Shown here: in pieces, positions 35,119 to 43,345 of the stretch | How positions within the stretch are numbered: position 1 is the first letter of the stretch | Layout of the letters: each line of letters starts with the position of its first letter | Assembly (NCBI RefSeq): GCF_013778455.1 | Contig: NZ_JACEHE010000014.1 | Location: forward strand, 186,001-250,000 | Length of the DNA: 64,000 nt | From: Streptomyces himalayensis subsp. himalayensis | Lineage (GTDB): Bacteria; Actinomycetota; Actinomycetes; Streptomycetales; Streptomycetaceae | Direction: 5' to 3' | The notes under the pieces: generated by a model | The model's database searches: none | What the model saw: only the letters and a program-made list of their open reading frames with translations | What the model was told of the DNA's origin: nothing | Made by a program: the position numbers and the translations under genes

Positions 35119-35622
35119 TCACGCGCGGCCGATCGGGGCCACGACCGCGTCCGTGAGCGTCGCCAGATCACCCGGGGCGAGTTCGATCTCCAGGCCCCGG
35201 CGCCCCGCCGAGACGCAGATCGTTTCGTGCTTCTCCGCGGACGCGTCGAGCACCGTGCGTAGCTTCTTGCGCTGGCCCAGGGGTGAGATGCCGCCGCGGA
35301 CGTACCCGGTGGTGCGTTCCGCGGCCGCCGGGTCGGCCATCGCCGCGCGCTTGCCCGACACCGCCGACGCCAGCGCCTTCAGGTCGAGTGAGCCGGAGAC
35401 CGGCACGACGGCGACCGTGAGCTCGCCGTCGACCTCGGCGACGAGGGTCTTGAACACCCGCTCCGGCGACACCCCCATGGCCTCGGCCGCCTCCTCACCG
35501 TAGGAGGGGTGCGCCGGGTCGTGCTCGTACGCGTGGACCGTGAAGGACGTGCCCGCGGCGGTGAGGGCCACGGTCGCCGGGGTCCCCCCGGACTGGTTCT
35601 GCTTCTTCGACTTCTTCGCCAT
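35119..35622 (-). CDS. YbaK/EbsC-family Cys-tRNA(Pro) deacylase
   Basis: A 167-aa stand-alone trans-editing protein that hydrolyses mischarged Cys-tRNA-Pro or related aminoacyl-tRNAs. Family landmarks: TAAGTSFTVHAYEHDP, VFKTLVAEVDGELTVAVVPVSGSLDLKALA with the conserved Lys, TTGYVRGGISPLGQRKKLRTVLD, and ICVSAGRRGLEIELAPGDL near the end. The N-terminus is a short K/Q-rich tail (MAKKSKKQNQSGG). The start is ATG 35622. It is followed on the same strand by nothing close; the LON-domain gene lies 64 bases upstream in the same direction, so the two may be co-transcribed. Confidence 0.9.
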   Translation of the reverse strand: MAKKSKKQNQSGGTPATVALTAAGTSFTVHAYEHDPAHPSYGEEAAEAMGVSPERVFKTLVAEVDGELTVAVVPVSGSLDLKALASAVSGKRAAMADPAAAERTTGYVRGGISPLGQRKKLRTVLDASAEKHETICVSAGRRGLEIELAPGDLATLTDAVVAPIGRA

Positions 35623-35686
35623 CCGGCTTCTCCGCTGCGGCAGTTGAGACTTGTCGTCCGTCGACCGTCGTCGACGCCCCTACGCG

Positions 35687-36427
35687 TCAGTTGAGGCTGG
35701 TCGGCGCGCGGGTCAGGTCGTTCGCCGGCAGCGACGGCAGATGACGGATGATCGCCGTCTCGGTACGCAGCAGCCTCAGTTCGTCGCGCAGCCGCGACGC
35801 CGTGTCCGGCGCCTGCAGCAGTCGCTGCTTCGTCGGGGTGTCGAGCATCGCCGCCGCGGCCACCAGATACGACACGACCGACGGCTCGTCCGGCAGCTCC
35901 GCGCCCGTCGACAGGGACCGCTCGCGCGCCCCGGCCAGCCGCTTCTGGTACGTACGGAAGGCGCGCAGCACCCCCTCGGCCAGGGCGCCGGCCTCGTCGC
36001 CGGGCTCCTCCGCCAGCTCCTCGAGTTCGGCGGTCAGAAACGGCCCGGAGGCGTCGACCGAGTGCAGCCGGACCCGGGTGGTGCCGGTCGCCAGCACCTC
36101 GAAGGTGCCGTCCTCGCGCTCCCGTATGGTCGCCGCGTCCGCGATGCAGCCCACGCCGTGGAACGCCTTCACCGGGTCGTCGCCGAAGCCGGCTGCCGGG
36201 CCGCGTTCGGGCGGTGCGGTCTGGTCGGGCAGGCCGGGTGCGCTGGGCGCCACCTCGTGGCCGTCGCGGATCGCGACGACGGCGAACCTGCGTGGTTCGC
36301 CCTCGGGCGTCTTGAGAAGCTCGCGCATCATGGCGCGATAGCGCTCCTCGAAGATGTTCAGAGGCAGGACGAGCCCCGGGAACAGCACCGAGTTCAGAGG
36401 GAAGAGCGGGAGCCGGACGGTGGTCAC
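35687..36427 (-). CDS. LON substrate-binding domain protein
   Basis: A 246-aa protein consisting only of the Lon N-terminal (PUA-like plus helical) domain: LPLFPLNSVLFPGLVLPLNIFEERY at the start, then GCIADAATIREREDGTFEVLATGTTRVRL, and a helical C-terminal half ending in SRLRDELRLLRTETAIIRHL. No AAA+ or Ser-Lys protease domain is present, so it is not Lon itself; such stand-alone proteins may bind substrates or act in other complexes. The start is ATG 36427. It lies downstream of the 343-aa gene on the same strand, with 28 bases between. Confidence 0.88.
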   Translation of the reverse strand: MTTVRLPLFPLNSVLFPGLVLPLNIFEERYRAMMRELLKTPEGEPRRFAVVAIRDGHEVAPSAPGLPDQTAPPERGPAAGFGDDPVKAFHGVGCIADAATIREREDGTFEVLATGTTRVRLHSVDASGPFLTAELEELAEEPGDEAGALAEGVLRAFRTYQKRLAGARERSLSTGAELPDEPSVVSYLVAAAAMLDTPTKQRLLQAPDTASRLRDELRLLRTETAIIRHLPSLPANDLTRAPTSLN

Positions 36428-36455
36428 GACGTAAAAGACTAATGGTCGCCGGGCA

Positions 36456-37487
36456 CTAGTGACCGCCGGTGCCCTTCTGCACGGGGCGGCTGCGCAGCGG
36501 CATGGCGGAGGCGACCGCTATGCGGACGCCGTCACGCAGCTCCAGGAACTGTCCGAGCGGATCGTCCGAAACCCGGTCCCAGGGGAACGAGGTCGCGTAC
36601 GGGCCGGTCAGCCGCAGCTGCTCCAGGGCGTCGTCCCAGCGCTCCAGCCGGACGAGGACGTAGACGAGGAGATTGCGGACCTCCGCGGGCCAGGGGTCCG
36701 CGGCCGCGTACTCGTACGACAGCGCGATCGCGAGATCGGCGGCCGCATCGAGACGCTCGCGGGGCACCAGCGCGGCGAGACCGACCGGGCCGCCGCTCGG
36801 ATCGCTCGTCAGATACGCGAAGGCGGCGCGCACGGGAAGCGCCTGCACCAGGGAACCGGGCAGCGCGTCCTGGGCCGCCCGCTCGGCGAAGTCGAAACAC
36901 TCGCGGTGCGAGCCGTACCAGGCGGCCGACAGGTACTTGAGCGCCGCCACATGGCAGCCGTAGTGGTGCGGCGAGCGGCGCACCGCCTCCGTCCACAGCT
37001 CCTCGAAGACGGTGTGCGGGGCGTTGGTGCCGCGGGCGTGGTCCAGGGCGATGCGCCAGGGCACCGGGTCGCGGTGGTCGCCGTCCGCGGCGGCGGCGAT
37101 CAGCGGGGCCACCTCGCGCAGCAGCTCGGCGCGGGCCGGGGACTCCCAGCCGCGGGCGACGGCGAGCTGCGCCTTCACCAGCAGCGCGTCGGGGTCGTGC
37201 GGGGCGGCGAACTGCCAGTACGCGAACCACTCGGGGCGGGACTGCGCGAAGCTCGCGAGACGCATCACGTACCGGTCGCGGTTCTCCCACTCGGCGGCCT
37301 CGCGGGTCCCTGCCAGCAGCTTGGCTGCCATGTCGTACTCGCCCCGGCCGGCGGCGACGAGGGCGGGTGCGAGGCGGTCGTCGGGTGCGTCCAGGAGCAC
37401 CTCGTCGTCGGCGGGCAGACCCGCGGCGAGGCGCGCGGTGTGCCTGGCCATGCGGGCGGCGCGAAGCAGCGCGTGCAGCAGTGCCAT
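36456..37487 (-). CDS. Conserved hypothetical helical-repeat protein
   Basis: A 343-aa, Ala/Leu/Arg-rich protein with no membrane segment. Repeated helix pairs (RGEYDMAAKLLAGTREAAEW, DALLVKAQLAVARGWESPAR, WPAEVRNLLVYVLVRLERWDDALEQLRL) suggest a TPR-like solenoid. A conserved WFAYWQFAAPHDPDALLVKA block and VSDDPLGQFLELRDGVRIA near the end look family-specific. I do not recognise a named family with confidence. The start is ATG 37487. A 25-base near-direct repeat (TTTGCGCCT(G/A)AACCGGCG) lies at 37505-37552 in its upstream spacer. It probably forms a transcript with the LON-domain and YbaK genes. Confidence 0.75.
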   Translation of the reverse strand: MALLHALLRAARMARHTARLAAGLPADDEVLLDAPDDRLAPALVAAGRGEYDMAAKLLAGTREAAEWENRDRYVMRLASFAQSRPEWFAYWQFAAPHDPDALLVKAQLAVARGWESPARAELLREVAPLIAAAADGDHRDPVPWRIALDHARGTNAPHTVFEELWTEAVRRSPHHYGCHVAALKYLSAAWYGSHRECFDFAERAAQDALPGSLVQALPVRAAFAYLTSDPSGGPVGLAALVPRERLDAAADLAIALSYEYAAADPWPAEVRNLLVYVLVRLERWDDALEQLRLTGPYATSFPWDRVSDDPLGQFLELRDGVRIAVASAMPLRSRPVQKGTGGH

Positions 37488-37652
37488 GGTGCGGCCACAC
37501 CTCTCTTTGCGCCTGAACCGGCGACTGTTCTTTGCGCCTAAACCGGCGCCGCTCTCGCGGACCTGGTTGCTCGCCGTCGGGGTTCCTCAATTGATGGTTG
37601 CGGTGTGAAGACCGCTGAAATGCAGCGATGGTTGTCCGCGCCCGATAACGGT

Positions 37653-39230
37653 TCAGCCTCTGCGCAGCAGCCGCGTTGCCCCCGCCGCCACGGTCGTCGC
37701 CAGGATCCAGCCCACGATGATCAGCGCCGCCGCGGCCCACTGCCAGCCGCTGTGCAGCTTCCAGTAGCCCTCCTGGCCGAGGTCGATGACGGGCAGCAGC
37801 AGGTCCAGCGCGAACAGCGAGGCGTTCCAGTCCGGATGCTCCCCGCCGCCCTTGAGGGGCGGATGGTCGGCCTGCGAGAACGCCACCGCGCTCACCGCCC
37901 ACAGCACGGTCATCCACACGGCGGCCCGCCCGGGCCGGTACCCGTACGCGACCGTCCAGTCCTGCACATATCCCCACAGCTTCCCGGCGAGCGGCAGCGT
38001 CTCGCGGCGGCGGCGCTGCTTGGCGAGCAGCACCTCGCGGGCGTCGGCGTCCTCACCGCTGTTGCGCAGCACCGTCGCAAGCCGCTCGTACGGCTCCGGG
38101 TTGTACTCGGGCGTGGCCGCGGCCACCCAGTCCAGCCGGCGTGCGAGGGGGAAGCTCCGGCGCGGCACCAGGTTCTCGTACGCGAAGCCGCCCATGGCGA
38201 GACCGCCGGGGCCGGGCCAACTGGCCGCCATGTCCACGAGATTGACGATCCTCGCCCCGGACAGCACGACCCGGCCGCGCTCGGGCCGGCGGCCGAGGAA
38301 GCGCAGCTCGGGCGTCTGTATGCGGCGCAGCGACAGCTCCTGGACGTCCTCCATGACGAAGTGCGCCTGTTCCAGGTCGACGGCGTCACCGAACCGCCCG
38401 TCGTCGAGCCGGATCCCGCCCAGGCACTCGAAGTGCTGGACCCGGGTGCCGCGGGCCGGCGTCGTGCCGCTCGTCAGCACGGGATTGCCCAGGCCCGCCG
38501 GGGTCAGATAGAGGGAGCGCTCCACAGTCAGCTGGGGGGCGTTCAGCGCCCTGCGGCCCCCGGGGTTGGCCAGCCGACTGCCGCGCAGGCTCAGCGAGAC
38601 GCCGACCTTCGCGCCGCGCAGGCTCAGCTCGCCGTGCGCCTGGAGCATCTCGGCCTGCAGATCCTGGCCCACGGTCAGCCCGTCCGCCATGATCGAACGC
38701 CCGCGCCGGTCCCGGTGCACGACTGCCTGGTTGAGCAGCAGATCCGTGCCGATCTGGGCGTCCGTCAGACGTATCCCGTTGTGAAAGCGGCACCGCGGCA
38801 GATGCAGATCGCCCTCCGTGTGCACACGGGCCGCCTCCAGCCGGGGGATCGAGCAGTCGACCAGCCGGACCGTGGTGAACCGGGCCTCCGGCAGCAGGAT
38901 CTCCTTCTCGAACCGGCACGCATTCATCTCGACATACGGGACGACCGTCCCGCCCGCGAGATCGAGAAGGTCCGTGATCCGCACCCCCACCAGCTTCAGC
39001 GCGGAGACGCGCCCGGCCAGCGCGGGCGGCCCGTCCAGCAGCAGCCAGCACACGATCCGCGCCCGCACGCTGCGCTCCGGGCCCCATGCGTGACTGCCGT
39101 GCGGATCGTCGACGGTCCGGTCGCCGCTGCTCAGGTCGTACACCGCGCCGCTGCGGAACGCCTGCCACATCCCGCGCTCGACGTCTGTCAGACCCTCCGG
39201 CGGCTCGCCGGTGCCCGTGGTGTCGACCAC
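37653..39230 (-). CDS. Beta-helix-like protein with C-terminal membrane helices
   Basis: A 525-aa protein sometimes labelled 'membrane-associated oxidoreductase' in Streptomyces genomes, although I see no redox motif. Residues about 60-360 show a ~20-residue periodicity of short hydrophobic strands (VSALKLVGVRITDLLDLAGG, LPRCRFHNGIRLTDAQIG, GDAVDLEQAHF), suggesting a right-handed beta-helix like pentapeptide-repeat or bactofilin-type folds. The C-terminus has two to three helices (AVWMTVLWAVSAVAF, WQWAAAALIIVGWILATTVAA). GTG 39230 is chosen because GGGAGGAAG lies upstream; the frame continues to 39398 into the hisD promoter region. It is divergent from hisD. Confidence 0.75.
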   Translation of the reverse strand: MVDTTGTGEPPEGLTDVERGMWQAFRSGAVYDLSSGDRTVDDPHGSHAWGPERSVRARIVCWLLLDGPPALAGRVSALKLVGVRITDLLDLAGGTVVPYVEMNACRFEKEILLPEARFTTVRLVDCSIPRLEAARVHTEGDLHLPRCRFHNGIRLTDAQIGTDLLLNQAVVHRDRRGRSIMADGLTVGQDLQAEMLQAHGELSLRGAKVGVSLSLRGSRLANPGGRRALNAPQLTVERSLYLTPAGLGNPVLTSGTTPARGTRVQHFECLGGIRLDDGRFGDAVDLEQAHFVMEDVQELSLRRIQTPELRFLGRRPERGRVVLSGARIVNLVDMAASWPGPGGLAMGGFAYENLVPRRSFPLARRLDWVAAATPEYNPEPYERLATVLRNSGEDADAREVLLAKQRRRRETLPLAGKLWGYVQDWTVAYGYRPGRAAVWMTVLWAVSAVAFSQADHPPLKGGGEHPDWNASLFALDLLLPVIDLGQEGYWKLHSGWQWAAAALIIVGWILATTVAAGATRLLRRG

Positions 39231-39400
39231 GTCTCTTCTTCCTCCCCGTTTGAACAGAACCTCAGCTACTCGTGGGTTCGTACAACCGGTCATGCCCGCT
39301 CCGTGACCGGCTGAACGCTCGGAGTGGCGATTTCGTGTGCGAATACGGAGGGCCTGTGCCGACCGGACCAGGCCGCACAGCCGGTAGCTGCGGACCATCC

Positions 39401-39440
39401 GTATCAGTGGATGCCGACGTTTGTATCAGTCACTGATACA
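39401..39440. promoter_or_regulatory. Operator-like palindrome plus half-site before hisD
   Basis: TGTATCAGT-C-ACTGATACA is a perfect 19-base palindrome at 39422-39440. An extra GTATCAGT half-site lies at 39401-39408, exactly 22 bases (two helical turns) before the palindrome's left arm. It lies 41-59 bases before the hisD start, so it likely overlaps the hisD promoter; a GAGAAT -10-like hexamer is at 39468-39473. It could instead or also control the divergent membrane-protein gene. No known regulator motif was recognised. Confidence 0.6.
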
Positions 39441-39480
39441 GACGTCCGGGCGCCGGCGCCGGTCTGAGAGAATTGGCCAT

Positions 39481-40806
39481 GTGATCTCCCGAATCGATCT
39501 GCGCGGCGACGCCCTTCCCGAGGGCCCCGCCCTGCGCGACCTGCTGCCCCGAGCCGACTTCGACGTAGCGGCCGCCCTGGAGAAGGTGCGTCCGATCTGC
39601 GAGGCCGTGCATCATCGGGGCGACGCGGCGCTGATCGACTACGCGGAGAAGTTCGACGGCGTACGCCTTGACCAGGTGCGGGTCCCCGCGGCCGCGCTGA
39701 CCCGGGCGCTCGAGGAGCTCGACCCCGCCGTGCGCGCGGGCCTGGAGGAGTCCATCCGGCGCGCCCGCATCGTCCACCGCGAGCAGCGGCGCACCACGCA
39801 CACCACGCAGGTCGTGCCCGGCGGCACGGTGACCGAAAAGTGGGTGCCGGTCGAGCGCGTCGGCCTGTACGCGCCGGGCGGCCGGGCTGTCTACCCCTCG
39901 TCGGTGATCATGAACGTGGTCCCGGCGCAGGAGGCGGGCGTCCCGTCCATGGCCCTCGCCTCACCCGCGCAGAAGGACTTCGGCGGCCTCCCGCACCCGA
40001 CGATCCTCGCCGCGTGCGCGCTCCTCGGCATCGACGAGGTGTACGCGGCCGGCGGCGCCACGGCCGTCGCCATGTTCGCGTACGGCACGGAGTCCTGTGC
40101 CCCGGCCAACATGGTCACAGGACCCGGCAACATCTGGGTCGCCGCGGCCAAGCGGTACTTCACGGGGCGTATCGGCATCGACGCCGAGGCCGGGCCGACC
40201 GAGATCGCGATCCTCGCCGACGACACCGCCGACCCGGCGCACGTCGCGTCCGACCTGATCAGCCAGGCCGAGCACGACCCGCTCGCGGCCGCCGTCCTCG
40301 TCACCGACTCCCCGGACCTCGCGGACGCGGTCGAGAAGGAGCTGGAGCCGCAGGTCGCCGCCACCAAGCACATCGAGGACCGGATCGGCCCGGCCCTGAG
40401 CGGCAAGCAGTCCGCGATCGTGCTGGTCGACGGCCTGGAGGAGGGCCTGCGGGTCGTCGACGCGTACGGCGCCGAGCACCTCGAGATCCAGACCGCGGAC
40501 GCGGTAGCCGTGGCGGACCGGGTGAAGAACGCCGGCGCGATCTTCGTCGGCCCCTGGGCGCCCGTCTCGCTCGGCGACTACTGCGCGGGCTCCAACCACG
40601 TCCTGCCGACCGGCGGCTGCGCCTGCCACTCCTCGGGCCTGTCTGTGCAGTCGTTCCTGCGCGGCATCCACATCGTGGACTACACGCGCGACGCGCTCGC
40701 GGAGGTCGCGCACCACGTGGTGACGCTGGCCGAGGCGGAGGACCTGCCCGCGCACGGTGCGGCGGTCAAGGCGAGGTTCGGATGGAAGGTTCCGGAGAGC
40801 AAGTGA
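39481..40806 (+). CDS. hisD: Histidinol dehydrogenase
   Basis: Catalyses the last two oxidations of histidine synthesis, L-histidinol to L-histidine, with NAD+ and Zn2+. The 441-aa protein has the expected blocks: VERVGLYAPGGRAVYPSSVIM, FAYGTESCAPANMVTGPGN, IGIDAEAGPTEIAILAD, LISQAEHDPLAAAVLVT (zinc His/Glu region), TADAVAVADRVKNAGAIFVG and GSNHVLPTGGCACHSSGLS (catalytic Glu/His region follows). GTG 39481 starts near MISRIDLRG, normal for the family; a GAGAG at 39466-39470 is the only ribosome-site candidate, so a very short leader is possible. It heads the his operon and overlaps hisC by GTGA. Confidence 0.96.
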   Translation: MISRIDLRGDALPEGPALRDLLPRADFDVAAALEKVRPICEAVHHRGDAALIDYAEKFDGVRLDQVRVPAAALTRALEELDPAVRAGLEESIRRARIVHREQRRTTHTTQVVPGGTVTEKWVPVERVGLYAPGGRAVYPSSVIMNVVPAQEAGVPSMALASPAQKDFGGLPHPTILAACALLGIDEVYAAGGATAVAMFAYGTESCAPANMVTGPGNIWVAAAKRYFTGRIGIDAEAGPTEIAILADDTADPAHVASDLISQAEHDPLAAAVLVTDSPDLADAVEKELEPQVAATKHIEDRIGPALSGKQSAIVLVDGLEEGLRVVDAYGAEHLEIQTADAVAVADRVKNAGAIFVGPWAPVSLGDYCAGSNHVLPTGGCACHSSGLSVQSFLRGIHIVDYTRDALAEVAHHVVTLAEAEDLPAHGAAVKARFGWKVPESK

Positions 40807-41924
40807 GCGACGTAAAGATCGACGACCTGCCCATCCGGGACGAGCTGCGCGGCAAGTCCCCGTACGGGGCGCCCCAGCTGGACGTGCCGGTCCGGCTGAA
40901 CACCAACGAGAACCCGTATCCGCTCCCGGAGCCGCTCGTCGAGCGGATCACCGAGCGTGTGCGCGAGGCCGCGCGGAACCTGAACCGCTACCCCGACCGG
41001 GACGCGGTCGAGCTCCGCACCGAGCTGGCCAAGTACCTGACGAAGACCGGCAAGTACCTGGTCGGCGTCGAGAACGTGTGGGCCGCCAACGGCTCCAACG
41101 AGGTCATCCAGCAGCTGCTGCAGACCTTCGGCGGCCCCGGCCGCACGGCCATCGGCTTCGAACCCTCGTACTCGATGCACGGGCTGATCGCCCGCGGCAC
41201 CGGCACCGGCTGGATCTCGGGGCCGCGGAACGACGATTTCACGATCGACGTGGCCGCGGCCGAGAAGGCCATCGCCGAGCACCGGCCCGAGGTCGTCTTC
41301 ATCACCACGCCCAACAACCCCACGGGCAACGCGGTCCCGCCCGAGACGGTCCTCGCGCTGTACGAGGCCGCGCAGGCGGCCAAGCCGTCCATGGTCGTGG
41401 TCGACGAGGCGTACATCGAGTTCAGCCACGGCGACTCGCTGCTGCCGCTGCTCGAAGGACGGCCGAACCTCGTCATCTCGCGGACGATGTCCAAGGCGTT
41501 CGGCGCGGCCGGGCTGCGCCTCGGCTATCTCGCCGCGCACCCGGCGGTCGTGGACGCCGTCCAGCTCGTACGGCTGCCGTACCACCTGTCGGCCGTCACC
41601 CAGGCCACCGCGCTGGCCGCTCTCGAACACACCGACACGCTGCTGAAGTACGTCGAGCAGCTGAAGGCCGAGCGAGACCGGCTGGTCGCCGAGCTGCGCG
41701 CCATCGGCTACGACGTGGTCGAGTCCGACGCCAACTTCGTCCAGTTCGGGCGGTTCGAGGGCGACGGCGGCGCGCACGCGGCCTGGCAGAAGATCCTCGA
41801 CCGGGGCGTCCTGGTCCGGGACAACGGAGTACCGGGGTGGCTGCGGGTCAGCGCCGGCACCCCCGAAGAGAACGACGCGTTCCTCGACGCGGTCCGTGAG
41901 TTGAAGAAGGAGCAGAGCGCATGA
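40803..41924 (+). CDS. hisC: Histidinol-phosphate aminotransferase
   Basis: PLP enzyme converting imidazole-acetol phosphate and Glu to histidinol phosphate. The 373-aa fold-type I protein has VRLNTNENPYPLPEPL, the substrate/PLP block GSNEVIQQLLQTFGGPG, FITTPNNPTGN, VVVDEAYIEF, and the Schiff-base Lys in SRTMSKAFGAAGLRLGY. The start is GTG 40803 within a GTGA overlap with hisD; its own stop overlaps hisB by ATGA. Translational coupling through the operon is therefore tight. Confidence 0.96.
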   Translation: MSDVKIDDLPIRDELRGKSPYGAPQLDVPVRLNTNENPYPLPEPLVERITERVREAARNLNRYPDRDAVELRTELAKYLTKTGKYLVGVENVWAANGSNEVIQQLLQTFGGPGRTAIGFEPSYSMHGLIARGTGTGWISGPRNDDFTIDVAAAEKAIAEHRPEVVFITTPNNPTGNAVPPETVLALYEAAQAAKPSMVVVDEAYIEFSHGDSLLPLLEGRPNLVISRTMSKAFGAAGLRLGYLAAHPAVVDAVQLVRLPYHLSAVTQATALAALEHTDTLLKYVEQLKAERDRLVAELRAIGYDVVESDANFVQFGRFEGDGGAHAAWQKILDRGVLVRDNGVPGWLRVSAGTPEENDAFLDAVRELKKEQSA

Positions 41925-42514
41925 GCCGCGTAGGCCGTGTTGAGCGCACCACCAAGGAGACGTCCGTCCTGGTCGAGATCGACCTCGACGGCAGCGGAAA
42001 GGTCGACGTGTCGACCGGGGTCGGCTTCTACGACCACATGCTCGACCAGCTCGGCCGCCACGGCCTGTTCGACCTCACGGTGAAGACCGAGGGCGACCTG
42101 CACATCGACTCGCACCACACCATCGAGGACACCGCGCTCGCGCTGGGCGCCGCCTTCAAGCAGGCCCTCGGCGACAAGGTGGGGATCTACCGCTTCGGGA
42201 ACTGCACTGTTCCTCTGGACGAGTCGCTCGCCCAGGTGACCGTCGACCTCTCCGGCCGCCCGTACCTCGTGCACACGGAGCCCGAGAACATGGCGCCGAT
42301 GATCGGCGAGTACGACACGACGATGACCCGGCACATCCTCGAGTCCTTCGTCGCCCAGGCGCAGATCGCCCTGCACGTCCACGTGCCGTACGGGCGCAAC
42401 GCGCACCACATCGTGGAGTGCCAGTTCAAGGCCCTTGCGCGGGCGCTGCGTTACGCCTCCGAGCGTGACCCGCGCGCGGCCGGCATCCTGCCGTCCACGA
42501 AGGGCGCGCTGTAA
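41921..42514 (+). CDS. hisB: Imidazoleglycerol-phosphate dehydratase
   Basis: Mn-dependent dehydratase making imidazole-acetol phosphate. The 197-aa monofunctional form (no phosphatase domain) has both metal-binding repeats: GVGFYDHMLDQLGRHGLFDL with DSHHTIEDTALALG, and the matching ESFVAQAQIALHVHV...NAHHIVECQFKALARALR. Start ATG 41921 overlaps the hisC stop. The next small gene starts 4 bases after its TAA. Confidence 0.97.
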   Translation: MSRVGRVERTTKETSVLVEIDLDGSGKVDVSTGVGFYDHMLDQLGRHGLFDLTVKTEGDLHIDSHHTIEDTALALGAAFKQALGDKVGIYRFGNCTVPLDESLAQVTVDLSGRPYLVHTEPENMAPMIGEYDTTMTRHILESFVAQAQIALHVHVPYGRNAHHIVECQFKALARALRYASERDPRAAGILPSTKGAL

Positions 42515-42518
42515 TCCC

Positions 42519-42683
42519 ATGAACGGACTCTCCACCGTCCTGATCGTCGTCGGGCTCTTCCTTCTCGGCGGCATCTACTCCTTCGTCAAGCAGCAGATGC
42601 CCAAGAGCCTCATCGTGCTGCTGTCCATCGGCGCCGCGATGTGTCTCGTGGCGGGCGTCCTCCGGCTGGAGGTGTGGAATTGA
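42519..42683 (+). CDS. 54-aa two-helix membrane protein in the his operon
   Basis: Small protein with two hydrophobic helices: LSTVLIVVGLFLLGGIYSFV and LIVLLSIGAAMCLVAGVLRL, joined by the charged turn KQQMPKS. It lies between hisB and hisH, 4 bases after the hisB stop, and its TGA overlaps the hisH TTG. A small membrane gene at this position is conserved in Streptomyces his operons; its role is unknown. ATG 42519 gives 54 aa; longer in-frame starts would lie inside hisB and are unlikely. Confidence 0.85.
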   Translation: MNGLSTVLIVVGLFLLGGIYSFVKQQMPKSLIVLLSIGAAMCLVAGVLRLEVWN

Positions 42684-43345
42684 GTACTTCTGCGACCCCT
42701 TCGACCTCCCCTGCAAAACGAGTAGTCGTCTTTGACTACGGCTTCGGGAACGTACGCTCCGCCGAGCGTGCCCTCGCCCGCGCGGGCGCCGATGTCGAGA
42801 TAACGCGTGACTTCGACAAGGCCATGAACGCCGACGGGCTCCTCGTCCCCGGTGTCGGTGCCTTCGCCGCCTGCATGAAGGGGCTGAAGGAGGCCCGCGG
42901 CGACTGGATCATCGACCGCCGTCTCTCCGGCGGGCGCCCGGTGATGGGCATCTGCGTCGGCATGCAGATCCTGTTCGCGCGCGGCATCGAGCACGGCGTC
43001 GAGACCGAGGGCCTCGACGAGTGGCCCGGCTCCGTCGAGCCGCTCCAGGCCGAGATCGTCCCGCACATGGGCTGGAACACGGTCGAGGCCCCGGCCGGCA
43101 CGGAGCTGTTCAAGGGCCTGGACCCCGACGCCCGCTTCTACTTCGTGCACTCCTACGCCGTCCACGACTGGTCCATGGAAACCGCGAACCCGGCCATGCG
43201 CGCCCCGGTCGTCACCTGGTCCACGCACGGCAAGCCGTTCGTGGCGGCCGTCGAGAACGGCGCCCTGTGGGCCACGCAGTTCCACCCCGAGAAGTCCGGC
43301 GACGCCGGAGCGCAGCTGCTCAAGAACTGGATCGGAACCCTCTGA
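42680..43345 (+). CDS. hisH: Imidazole glycerol phosphate synthase, glutaminase subunit
   Basis: Class I glutamine amidotransferase feeding ammonia to HisF. The 221-aa protein has the oxyanion/nucleophile block PVMGICVGMQILFARG (catalytic Cys) and the His-Glu pair in ATQFHPEKSGDAG; DYGFGNVRSAERALARAG is the HisH N-terminus. TTG 42680 is chosen as the start because CTGGAGG lies 8 bases upstream and it forms a TTGA overlap with the small membrane gene. This gives a 14-residue T/S/P-rich tail before the core. The stop overlaps the priA ATG by one base. It works as a heterodimer with HisF, whose gene lies 1.1 kb downstream. Confidence 0.95.
   Translation: MSTSATPSTSPAKRVVVFDYGFGNVRSAERALARAGADVEITRDFDKAMNADGLLVPGVGAFAACMKGLKEARGDWIIDRRLSGGRPVMGICVGMQILFARGIEHGVETEGLDEWPGSVEPLQAEIVPHMGWNTVEAPAGTELFKGLDPDARFYFVHSYAVHDWSMETANPAMRAPVVTWSTHGKPFVAAVENGALWATQFHPEKSGDAGAQLLKNWIGTL

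Noticed and set aside
37505..37552. 25-base near-direct repeat upstream of the 343-aa gene
   Set aside because: Only two imperfect copies and no symmetry; too little to call an operator.
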